A stretch of DNA of 26,050 bases from positions 1 to 26,050 of the forward strand of contig CAZYWA010000035.1 of NCBI GenBank assembly GCA_964650975.1. Reading direction: 5' to 3'. The notes under the pieces were generated by a model. The model did no database searches and was not told the origin of the DNA. It was given only the letters and a program-made list of their open reading frames with translations. Shown here one piece after another: positions 17,388 through 24,131 of the stretch; the first letter of the stretch is position 1, and each line of letters begins with the position of its first letter. This DNA comes from CAZYWA01 sp964650975 [NCBI: uncultured bacterium]. Lineage in GTDB: Bacteria > JADJOY01. Made by a program: the position numbers and the translations under genes.

Positions 17388-18404
17388 ATGCGCGGCTGGT
17401 GCTCCTTTCTCTCGATTCTCGCCGTCCTCACGGTCGTGCTCACGGGCTGCGGCTCGTCCGACGGCCGCGTGACATCTCGCGCTGAGGCTTGCCTCGGCTG
17501 CCACCCGGCCGAGAGCTTGACGCAGGTCGCCGTCGCGGGGCCCGCGCGGTCCGTCGTCGACGCGCTCTCGGACGGCTTTCCGGAAGAGGTGGGCGCGCGC
17601 CGGCCCTTCCCGAGACGCGGCGCTCACAGTGCCGAGGACCTCGAAGCGTGCGCCACGTGTCACGTCGGCCACACCGGTGCCAACGACTTCGCCCAGAACC
17701 AGAACATCTACCCGCAGCCGGCGCTCGCGGCGCTGCACGAACCGGGTGCCGACTGCGCGGGCGGGTGCCACAACTGGCTGGCGGAGCCGATCTTCGAGGT
17801 CGGCTTCCAGAACCTGTTCGGCGATCTCCCCTACGACAACGGCGACCTCGATCCCTACCGGTTGCTCCTCGATTCCTCTTACGCCGGCTTCAACAATCTC
17901 GTCACCCGCGCCACGACGCCCGGTCACAAGACGATCCTCACGGCTGGCTGGGATCGCGCGCCGAACGAGGAAACGCTCTTCCCGTTCCACGCCGATCACT
18001 ATGCCGCCGGCTGCGGCGGCTGCCATGACCTATCGGGCGAGCAGCGCCACGGCGAGACGCCTTCCTGCAACGACTGCCACGTGTTGACGCGCGAGAACCC
18101 GCCGGACCGGCACGGACGCTATTCCACGCACGAGTATTTGATCGACGGGATCACGCTGCTGCGCCCGCTCGGCGCCCCGGGGCAGCTCGCGCGGCCGGTC
18201 TGCGAGTTTTGCCACAAGGATCCGAACGCCACCGTGTCCGCGGATCCGGTCGAGCGCCGGATTTGCTACAACTGCCACCTCTCGGCGCACCAGGTGCTGC
18301 GCAAGCCCTACGTCCTCTCGTTCTGGGAGGCGCTACCGGTCGGCGAAAAAACCGACGAGGTGCTCGCGAAGAAAGCTGCGTTCGACCAAGCTCATTCTCA
18401 GTGA
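17388..18404 (+). CDS. Seven-haem c-type cytochrome lipoprotein
   Basis: A 338-residue exported cytochrome. MRGWCSFLSILAVLTVVLTGC is a short lipoprotein signal, with Cys21 as the lipidated residue. Seven haem-attachment sites follow: CLGCH, CATCH, CAGGCH (a CX3CH variant), CGGCH, CNDCH, CEFCH and CYNCH, plus additional His residues for axial ligation. It would transfer electrons in the periplasm or at the outer membrane. Spacing of the motifs is uneven: three in the N-terminal half, four closely packed in the C-terminal half, as in doubled-CXXCH-type proteins. An alternative start, GTG at 17292 with GAGGAG just before it, is better placed for ribosome binding but would give a 32-residue n-region in front of the signal peptide. 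It is encoded just downstream of the propeller lipoprotein. Confidence 0.85.
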   Translation: MRGWCSFLSILAVLTVVLTGCGSSDGRVTSRAEACLGCHPAESLTQVAVAGPARSVVDALSDGFPEEVGARRPFPRRGAHSAEDLEACATCHVGHTGANDFAQNQNIYPQPALAALHEPGADCAGGCHNWLAEPIFEVGFQNLFGDLPYDNGDLDPYRLLLDSSYAGFNNLVTRATTPGHKTILTAGWDRAPNEETLFPFHADHYAAGCGGCHDLSGEQRHGETPSCNDCHVLTRENPPDRHGRYSTHEYLIDGITLLRPLGAPGQLARPVCEFCHKDPNATVSADPVERRICYNCHLSAHQVLRKPYVLSFWEALPVGEKTDEVLAKKAAFDQAHSQ

Positions 18405-18410
18405 CCTCGC

Positions 18411-18430
18411 GGCGGCGAGGAATCGCCGCC
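18411..18430 (+). terminator. GNRA-loop hairpin directly after the cytochrome stop codon
   Basis: GGCGGCGA-GGAA-TCGCCGCC: an eight-base-pair perfect stem capped by a GGAA (GNRA) tetraloop, six bases after the stop. It lacks a T-run and is followed by CGCAAAAC, so it is either a 3'-end-protecting hairpin or a Rho-dependent terminator element. Confidence 0.5.
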
Positions 18431-18464
18431 CGCAAAACGGCTGTCGACGTCGTCTCCGTTGAGG

Positions 18465-18478
18465 CCTCGCGCGCGAGG
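18465..18478. repeat. 14-base perfect palindrome
   Basis: CCTCGCGCGCGAGG reads identically on both strands and is followed by GAC, so the AGGGAC word recurring in this spacer begins in its right arm. Confidence 0.55.
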
Positions 18479-18534
18479 GACCGGGCGCGCTCCAAACGAC
18501 GCGCCTGGCGATCCGGTCGGAGGGCCAACGCTAC

Positions 18535-18554
18535 GGACGCGAGGGACCGCGTCC
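18535..18554 (+). repeat. Hairpin with AGGGAC loop
   Basis: GGACGCG-AGGGAC-CGCGTCC forms a seven-base-pair stem. An alternative seven-pair stem GAGGGAC-CGC-GTCCCTC overlaps it (18541-18557), so the element can switch between two folds. Confidence 0.6.
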
Positions 18555-18582
18555 CTCCGAACGGCAACGACGGCAGTCGGAG

Positions 18583-18602
18583 GGCTGCGGTCCCTCGCAG
18601 CC
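18583..18602 (+). repeat. Hairpin with GTCCCT loop, complementary to the previous loop
   Basis: GGCTGCG-GTCCCT-CGCAGCC forms a seven-base-pair stem. Its six-base loop is the exact reverse complement of the AGGGAC loop 42 bases upstream. Confidence 0.6.
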
Positions 18603-18638
18603 GAAATAGACGACCGCGTCCATCGACCGGAGAACGCT

Positions 18639-18716
18639 TTCCGGCTGGAGGGCCACCGGTCTCTCGGTGGCCGGGCGATCGCTGCGTGTCGACGAACCGA
18701 CCCCCTCCAGCCGGAA
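18639..18716 (+). repeat. 14-bp inverted repeat enclosing an inner hairpin
   Basis: The outer arms TTCCGGCTGGAGGG (18639-18652) and CCCTCCAGCCGGAA (18703-18716) are perfectly complementary. Just inside is GGCCACCG-GTCTCT-CGGTGGCC (18651-18672), an eight-pair stem with a GTCTCT loop that can also pair with AGGGAC through one G-U wobble. The outer arms and inner stem share two G residues, so the two folds compete slightly. Confidence 0.6.
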
Positions 18717-18738
18717 TTGCAGCACGCGTGAAGACGGA

Positions 18739-20286
18739 CTAGGCGCTCTTGGCCATGCCGCGGTTCATCGCTTCGCTCGCCGGGGGCAGGCGCAGGCTTT
18801 CCGGGTACGGGACCTGATCGACGTCGAATATCTGGCGGCGCAAGGCGCGGTACTCGTCGACGTGGTCGCGGCGCACGTGCCAGGCACCGCCCGCCATCGG
18901 GTGCATGCCGAAACGGGCCGCGCCGTAGTGGAAGCTCGCCACGCCGAGGTAGAAGGCGAGCCCGAAGGGGGGCACCGTGCCGACGCGCGCGTTCCACTCC
19001 CGCCCGCGGCGCAGGATGTTCCGCGGGGAGTAGAAGCGGGTGTAGCCGTCGAGCATGAAGCGTCGCAGCGTGCGCTCGTCGAGCCGCGGGTGGCGCCAGC
19101 AGAGCTCCGTTGCGTCGTAGCGATCGAGGTTGGGCTGGGTCAAGAGGCCGTCCCGCCGCATGTCGTCTCCCTGCTCGGTGCCCGGGATGGGAGTGACGAT
19201 GTAGAAGGAGGCCGCGTCGGGATCGAGCTCGAAGAGTGCCCGCATGTGGGCCGCGATCGAGAGTTCCGAGTCCTCGGGAAAACCGAACATGTTCGAGAAG
19301 TGGGACGAGATCCCGTTCGCGTGGCAGAGACGCACGATCTCGGCGTAGCGGGAAGGCTGGTTCTGGTTCTTGTGCGCGGCCTTCAGGGTCTCGCGGTCGA
19401 GCGACTCGATGCCGAGGAAGATCTGGAAGCACCCGGCGCGCCCGAGCAGCTCGACCAGCTCCGCTTGTTCGACGACCTGGGTGTCGCACTGGACGAAGAA
19501 CGGCATGTCGATGCGCTCGTCGATCATCGCGCGCAACAGCTCCGGCGCGGCCTCGTACTTGTTGAAGTTGTCGGAGGTGAAAAGGATCATCTTGACGCCG
19601 GCGCGCTTGGCCGCGTGCAAGCTCGCGAGCGTCGTCGCGACCGGCTCGCTGCGCACGCGATGACCGGCGATCTTGACGACCGAGCAGAAGTTACAGCGGT
19701 ACGGGCAGCCGCGCGCCGGATAGATCCCGAGCATCGGAATGGCGTGCCGCTTGAGCTCGCGCGGGGACGGTGGCTGGAGCACCGGTGAGTCGAGTTCGAC
19801 CTGCCAGCGAGCGTCGGCGCCGTAGGTGTCGGCGAGGCCTCCGCCGTGGATGGCGTCGGTCAGGATCTGGTGCCAGATGAGCTCGGCCTCGGCGAGCGCG
19901 AACGACACACCTCGGCCCTGCAGCGCGCGGGTATCGCAGGTCATGGCGTGCGGGCCGCCGATCACCACGTGCTCGACGCCTCGCGATCGGGCCAGCGCCG
20001 CCAGGTCGAGCGCCCGGTGGAACTGGTGGCTCTGCACTCCGACCAGCGCCAGCATCGTGCCCTTGCCGCGCAGCTGCTCGAGGTAGCCCAGGTCCGTCTC
20101 GACGTACTCGTCGATCGCGGTCACCTCGATCGCCCGCCCCTCGATCTCGGCCGGGGTGAGGCTCCGCATGTGCATGAGCGACGCGTTCGGCACGAACCCG
20201 CGCCGGTAGCGCTCGACCATGCCAGAAACGCCGTACTTGCTGGGCTTCACGAGCACGACGTGAAACGGTTCGACTCCGCGCTGCAT
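18739..20286 (-). CDS. B12-binding-type radical SAM protein
   Basis: A 515-residue cytoplasmic Fe-S enzyme. The N-terminal ~150 residues have the Rossmann-like arrangement of cobalamin-binding class B radical SAM enzymes (LALVGVQSHQFHRALDLAALA, then VVIGGPHAM), although the canonical DxHxxG base-off motif is not visible. The radical SAM core begins at ~183, with the cluster ligands Cys194, Cys198 and Cys201 in ARGCPYRCNFCSV, followed by LFTSDNFNKY and FLGIESLDRETL. The C-terminal ~130 residues are helical. Relatives methylate unactivated carbons or rearrange rings, as in hopanoid, bacteriochlorophyll and natural-product pathways; no single function can be assigned. It lies downstream of the polyketide genes on the same strand after a 233-base spacer holding a repeat element, so it may be a tailoring enzyme of that cluster or independent. 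Weak AGAAG ribosome-binding site. Confidence 0.87.
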   Translation of the reverse strand: MQRGVEPFHVVLVKPSKYGVSGMVERYRRGFVPNASLMHMRSLTPAEIEGRAIEVTAIDEYVETDLGYLEQLRGKGTMLALVGVQSHQFHRALDLAALARSRGVEHVVIGGPHAMTCDTRALQGRGVSFALAEAELIWHQILTDAIHGGGLADTYGADARWQVELDSPVLQPPSPRELKRHAIPMLGIYPARGCPYRCNFCSVVKIAGHRVRSEPVATTLASLHAAKRAGVKMILFTSDNFNKYEAAPELLRAMIDERIDMPFFVQCDTQVVEQAELVELLGRAGCFQIFLGIESLDRETLKAAHKNQNQPSRYAEIVRLCHANGISSHFSNMFGFPEDSELSIAAHMRALFELDPDAASFYIVTPIPGTEQGDDMRRDGLLTQPNLDRYDATELCWRHPRLDERTLRRFMLDGYTRFYSPRNILRRGREWNARVGTVPPFGLAFYLGVASFHYGAARFGMHPMAGGAWHVRRDHVDEYRALRRQIFDVDQVPYPESLRLPPASEAMNRGMAKSA

Positions 20287-20372
20287 GGGTCTTCTCTTTC
20301 TCTGCGCTGGTATCTCGATGAGCTGACGTGGCCTATCGCTCACGCAGAGTAGCAGGGGGTGTTGATAACGGC

Positions 20373-20474
20373 CCTCGCCGGTAGGCGAGGCGGCGAGCAA
20401 AGCGAGCCGACTTGGGGGTGGGGCCCCGAAAAAATCGCACTTTTTTCGGGGCGGGGGGCTTGAAAAGCCCCCCG
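20373..20474 (+). repeat. Interspersed three-hairpin repeat, copy A
   Basis: An element of about 102 bases with three hairpins: CCTCGCC-GGTA-GGCGAGG; GCCCCGAAAAAA-TCGCAC-TTTTTTCGGGGC (20423-20452); and GGGGGGCTT-GAA-AAGCCCCCC (20453-20473). Between hairpins 1 and 2 lies a core that includes AGCGAGCCGACTTGGGGGTG. An almost identical core and homologous hairpins occur at 25689-25800 in inverted orientation. Relative to the flanking minus-strand genes this copy is antisense. The A/T-rich arms of hairpin 2 could also act as a terminator for either strand. Confidence 0.8.
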
Positions 20475-20488
20475 CGGAAACATCGGCA

Positions 20489-20529
20489 GGCAGGTTGAGA
20501 GACGAGCATCGCGAGTCTCTCAACCTGCC
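20489..20529 (-). terminator. 15-bp hairpin overlapping the methyltransferase stop codon
   Basis: The arms GGCAGGTTGAGAGAC (20489-20503) and GTCTCTCAACCTGCC (20515-20529) are perfectly complementary, with an 11-base loop. The methyltransferase TGA lies inside the stem. On the minus strand it is followed only by scattered T residues, so it is either a weak intrinsic terminator or a 3'-end-stabilising structure. Confidence 0.55.
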
Positions 20530-21695
20530 CGCGCGGGCCGGGTGCCCACCAGCACCATCTCGTGCATCGGCAGCAGGTGCCGCTCGATGCTCGTGAACCC
20601 GACCGCTTCCATCCACGTCGAGATCGCCTTGGCGGAATAGATTCTTCCCTCGCCGTTGGCGAGGAACATGAAATACGAGCTGATGACCGCGTTGGTGAGC
20701 GGACCGGTTTCGTCGTCGGCGAGAACGGGCGTGAAGACACACACCGCGCCCCGCGCCGGCAACCGGTCGAACGCCCTCTGCAAGCACGCTTGGTAGTCAG
20801 CCGGCGACAGCATCTCCATGAAATGGGAGAAGAGGATGCAGTCGTAGCCCGCGGGAAGCCCGTCCTGGTGGAAGTTGCCCGCCAGCACGTCCAGGCGATC
20901 CCCGAGGCCGCTCGCCGCGATCCGCTCGCTCGCCTGGGCGACCGTGTCCGGAAAGTCGAACACGGTGACTCTCGCGTTCGGGTGGTGCCGGGCGATCCCC
21001 AGCGACATCTCGCCGGTGTTGCCGCCCGCGTCGAGGATCCGCTGGTAGCGGGAGAAGATCGGCAACGCGGCCACCCGATCCCGGTTCACTTGCGTGTAGG
21101 TCCCGATGAAATCGTAGAAGTACTTGCGTCGCGTCTCGTCGAGCGAGATGCGCTGGTAGTAATCCTTCACCGGCCCGTAGAGCTGGTGCAGACCGGCGGG
21201 CCGGTTCTCGACCACGGTCTCCTGGATGAACCGGCCGGCGGGCGCGATGACGTGGTGCATGTACTCGAAATGCTTCCGCAGCAGGTCGTTGTTGGCACCC
21301 GCCAAGAGCGGCAGCGAGAGAAACGGGTCGTCGTAATAGCGGTCGCCGATCTTGTGGACCATCCCGAGCGAGGCGAGGGCGGGCAGGATCACCTCGAGGG
21401 GGTAGATCGCGACCGCCAGCGCCTGGCTCAGCTCGGGCAGCGTGAGCCCCGGTTTTTCGTGCAACCGATCGAAGAGGCCGATGTTGAGCGCCGTGCGCAC
21501 GATCTCGAAGGTGAGCGGCCCCATCACGATGCTCTCGGCGAGCGGCTTGTTGACGAAGAGGCCCGAGAGTGCCGCGAGCAGGCGCCCGGCCGGCGTCGGC
21601 GCCGGCTGCATCAGCGCCATGTCCAGCCTGGGAGCGAGCTGGGCGCTCACCCATCGCAGGACGGCGAGTCGCAGCCGCTTCAAGGTCGAAAGCAT
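20520..21695 (-). CDS. COMT-type SAM-dependent O-methyltransferase
   Basis: A 391-residue protein of the plant-COMT-like/hydroxyneurosporene methyltransferase class (PF00891). Residues ~50-150 are a winged-helix dimerisation domain (LTFEIVRTALNIGLFDRLHE, then LTLPELSQAL, DRYYDDPFL). The SAM-binding motif I is ILDAGGNTGEMSLGIAR, followed by VTVFDFPDTV with the acidic residue for the ribose, and FSHFMEML near the usual catalytic region. It would methylate a phenolic or enolic hydroxyl, well suited to a type III polyketide product. The ATG has GAGG eight bases upstream; a GTG three codons earlier would put GAGG too close. It lies 57 bases downstream of the polyketide synthase gene, in the same operon. 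Its C-terminus ends in a hairpin next to repeat copy A. Confidence 0.9.
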   Translation of the reverse strand: MLSTLKRLRLAVLRWVSAQLAPRLDMALMQPAPTPAGRLLAALSGLFVNKPLAESIVMGPLTFEIVRTALNIGLFDRLHEKPGLTLPELSQALAVAIYPLEVILPALASLGMVHKIGDRYYDDPFLSLPLLAGANNDLLRKHFEYMHHVIAPAGRFIQETVVENRPAGLHQLYGPVKDYYQRISLDETRRKYFYDFIGTYTQVNRDRVAALPIFSRYQRILDAGGNTGEMSLGIARHHPNARVTVFDFPDTVAQASERIAASGLGDRLDVLAGNFHQDGLPAGYDCILFSHFMEMLSPADYQACLQRAFDRLPARGAVCVFTPVLADDETGPLTNAVISSYFMFLANGEGRIYSAKAISTWMEAVGFTSIERHLLPMHEMVLVGTRPARAG

Positions 21696-21752
21696 CGAGG
21701 GCACCTCATGTCGTGGGTTCGGAATGCACGGGAATCCGCAACGCGGGCGCGC

Positions 21753-22820
21753 TCAGTCTTCCCAGCGGGCGAGCACCAGCTCGCCGGTCACGCCGGGCCC
21801 GAAGGCGACGATGATGCCCGGATCTCCCGCACGTGCCGGCGGGTTCTCGAGCATCTCGGCCAGCACGAAGAGCACCGCCGCCGAGGACATGTTCCCGTAG
21901 CGCTCGAGCACCTTCCACGAGGCGGCGAGCTGCTCGCGGGTGAGGCCCAGCTCCTCCGCCACCAGCTCGAGCACCTTGGGGCCCGCCGGATGCATCGCGA
22001 ACCACTTGAGATCGGAGCGGGCCAGCCCGTGCGCGTCGAGCAGCGCGTCGAGCTGCGCGCCGAGGGTGCGCTTGATCAGATACGGCACCGAGGACGAGAG
22101 CACGATGTGCAGCCCGTCCGAGGCGAGGTCGTAACCCATGTCCTGGATGGTGTCGGGCATGGTGTACATCCGCCGCCCGAGCAACCGCGGAGACGGCCGG
22201 CCGGAGCCATTCCCGTTCCCCTTCCGGAGCACCACCGCCGCGGCCCCGTCCGTGAAGATCATGCTCGAGATGAGCTGCATCAGCCGGGGATCGTCCGGCT
22301 GGAAGGTCAGGGACGGCAGCTCCACCGCCAGCAGCAGGACGTTCGAAGCGGGATAGACCTGGAGCTCTTCCCAGGCTCGGGCCAGGCCCACCGCGCCAGC
22401 CACGCAACCGAGCTCCGTGATCGGCGTCCGCCGGATGTTCGCCGAGAGCCCCATGCGGTTGAGCAAGTAGGCGTCGAGGGCCGGGATCATGAGCCCGGTG
22501 CACGAGACGCTGATCACGGAGTCGATGTCGCCCGGGGTCAGGCCGGCGCGCAGGACGGCCTCTCGCGCCACGCGCTCCCCGAGCTCGAGGCACTGCTGCA
22601 TGTAGAGGTTGTTGCGTTCCCCGAAGGGCATCGGCGCGTCGATCTCTTCCCAGCTCCGGACCGTGTAGCGCGATTCGATCTGGGTGTTGTCGAGGATCCG
22701 GCTCAGCGGGCGGAGCTTCATGCCCAGGTGCTCGGCGCACCGCTTCAGGATCGCGTGCGCTTGCTCGCGGTCGATCCGGTGACGTGGGTTTGCGGTGGCG
22801 ATGGAAGCAATGCGTGCCAT
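21753..22820 (-). CDS. Type III polyketide synthase (chalcone/stilbene synthase family)
   Basis: A 355-residue ketosynthase homodimer-type enzyme that extends an acyl-CoA starter with malonyl-CoA units and cyclises the product. The catalytic triad is intact: Cys139 in ITELGCVAGAVGLA, His277 in FAMHPAGPKVL and Asn310 in RYGNMSSAAVLF. SVSCTGLMIPALDAYL and AFGPGVTGELVL are family hallmarks. Full length with no extra domains. The product cannot be read from sequence; bacterial relatives make alkylresorcinols, alkylpyrones and tetrahydroxynaphthalene. The ATG has AAGGA six bases upstream. It sits between the FAD monooxygenase gene (21 bases before) and the O-methyltransferase gene, an arrangement typical of type III PKS tailoring operons. 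Confidence 0.95.
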   Translation of the reverse strand: MARIASIATANPRHRIDREQAHAILKRCAEHLGMKLRPLSRILDNTQIESRYTVRSWEEIDAPMPFGERNNLYMQQCLELGERVAREAVLRAGLTPGDIDSVISVSCTGLMIPALDAYLLNRMGLSANIRRTPITELGCVAGAVGLARAWEELQVYPASNVLLLAVELPSLTFQPDDPRLMQLISSMIFTDGAAAVVLRKGNGNGSGRPSPRLLGRRMYTMPDTIQDMGYDLASDGLHIVLSSSVPYLIKRTLGAQLDALLDAHGLARSDLKWFAMHPAGPKVLELVAEELGLTREQLAASWKVLERYGNMSSAAVLFVLAEMLENPPARAGDPGIIVAFGPGVTGELVLARWED

Positions 22821-22841
22821 GTTCGATCCTTGGTTCCCGTC

Positions 22842-24131
22842 TCACGGGTGGAGAGCGGGGTTCACGAGCGCCGCTCCGTCGGCACCCTTGGGCGGCGACT
22901 CGGAGGGCAATGCGGGGTCGTGGCCTGACGTTCGCGGCGCGCGGAGATCCGCTGGCCTCAAGTCCCAGAACGTGCGGACGCCGCAGTTGATGGCGAGGAG
23001 CTTCGAGTAGAGCGCCGGGGCGTGAGCCATGCGCCGGATGAGGAACGAGGCCGCTCGTGGGCGCCGGGCCAGGACCAGGAGCGCGCGGGTGAGCAGCGCG
23101 TAGTGGCGAATGGCTCGGGTCATCCGGCGGTCGTAGGGAAGGAGGTCCGCCGCCGAGAGCCGGTCGCCACGAAGGGCTGTGTCGATGGTGGCGGCGGCCC
23201 ACACGGCGCTCTGCAGCGCCAGCGAGATCCCTTCGCCGGTGACGGGGTCGAGATAGCCCGCGGCGTCTCCCACGAGCACCGCGCGATCGGCCACTCGGCA
23301 CTTCACGCGGACGTCGAATGGACCGCAGACCAGCACCGGAGACGTGCGCGTGCCTCCCGACAGGCGCGCGCGCAAGCGCGGATCGGCCTTCACGAAGCGC
23401 TCGAGCTCCTCGGTCGCGTTCCCCGCGAACGCCTTCATGAAGGGCTTCTCGATCAAGAGCGCCACCTCGATCTCGTCGTTCCCGACCGGAGTGACGTAGG
23501 ACTCGCCCGGCGGGTGCATGTGGACGGAGACGTAGTCCTCGATCGTGCTCGGGTCGCCGGGCCGGAAGTGCGCCCGGATCCCGAAGCGCTGGCGGCGCCC
23601 CCGCGGGCGCTCGAGGCCGAGTCGATGGCGAACCAGCGAGCGCACGCCGTCCGCACCCACGATCAAGCGCGCCCGGTACCGCCCCTCCGCGGTCACCACC
23701 TCCGCGGGACCGGACGGGGGGAAGAGGACGTCCTCGACAGGCTCGCTCTCGTGGATCTCGACACCGGTGTGCGCGCGGGCGTGAGCCAGCACGTGGGCGT
23801 CGAGGACCGTCCGCCGTACGCCCATCCCCACGTGGAAGCCGTCGCCGATGTCCGGGAAATCGCCCTGAATCGTTGCGTCGTCGCGGGTCACGAACCGGAC
23901 GCCGCGGATGGGATGGGACTCTTCAGGGGAGATGTTCGGCAGGATGCCGAGGCGGGAGAGGAGGCGCACGCCGGTCGGCATGACTCCCTCGCCGCAAGGC
24001 TTGTCGCGCGGGAAGGTGGCCTTGTCGAGGACGACGACGCGATGGTTCGCCTCGGCGAGCAGGCGCGCGGTCGTGGCGCCGGCCACGCCGCCGCCCACGA
24101 CCACCACGTCCGCCTCCGTCACCCGGCTCAT
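22842..24131 (-). CDS. FAD-dependent monooxygenase/reductase (geranylgeranyl-reductase-like superfamily)
   Basis: A 429-residue flavoprotein. VVVVGGGVAGATTARLLAEA is the FAD-binding Rossmann motif; FPRDKPCGEGVMPTG is typical of the geranylgeranyl reductase/halogenase-related branch; GADGVRSLVRHRLGL is the DG motif and VLVGDAAGYLDPVTGEGI the GD motif binding FAD ribose. In a type III PKS operon the expected role is ring hydroxylation or oxidation of the polyketide, as with flavin hydroxylases of phenolic-lipid pathways; reduction of an alkene is the alternative. No halogenase WxWxIP motif is present. The C-terminal tail is Pro-rich and probably disordered. The ATG overlaps the stop of the upstream gene as ATGA, a sign of translational coupling. 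AAGGA lies five bases upstream. Confidence 0.92.
   Translation of the reverse strand: MSRVTEADVVVVGGGVAGATTARLLAEANHRVVVLDKATFPRDKPCGEGVMPTGVRLLSRLGILPNISPEESHPIRGVRFVTRDDATIQGDFPDIGDGFHVGMGVRRTVLDAHVLAHARAHTGVEIHESEPVEDVLFPPSGPAEVVTAEGRYRARLIVGADGVRSLVRHRLGLERPRGRRQRFGIRAHFRPGDPSTIEDYVSVHMHPPGESYVTPVGNDEIEVALLIEKPFMKAFAGNATEELERFVKADPRLRARLSGGTRTSPVLVCGPFDVRVKCRVADRAVLVGDAAGYLDPVTGEGISLALQSAVWAAATIDTALRGDRLSAADLLPYDRRMTRAIRHYALLTRALLVLARRPRAASFLIRRMAHAPALYSKLLAINCGVRTFWDLRPADLRAPRTSGHDPALPSESPPKGADGAALVNPALHP

Larger units (their letters stand above)
18405..18738. other. Convergent spacer packed with hairpins
   Basis: A 334-base region between the cytochrome gene and the converging radical SAM gene. 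No gene is supported. It holds at least five strong inverted repeats, annotated separately, most carrying the sequence AGGGAC or its complement in stem or loop. It may act as a bidirectional terminator/mRNA stabiliser or be a cluster of REP-like palindromes. Confidence 0.6.

Noticed and set aside
18739-20286. Naming the radical SAM protein as a hopanoid methylase (HpnP/HpnR) or BchE
   Set aside because: Only general class B features are visible and no hopanoid or chlorophyll genes are nearby.
20562-22928. 788-codon plus-strand frame opposite the methyltransferase and PKS
   Set aside because: A shadow frame across two well-supported minus-strand enzymes, rich in Arg, His and Glu with no motif.
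22842-24131. Calling the FAD enzyme a flavin-dependent halogenase
   Set aside because: The WxWxIP motif and the lysine motif GxGxxG...K of halogenases are not present in the expected place.
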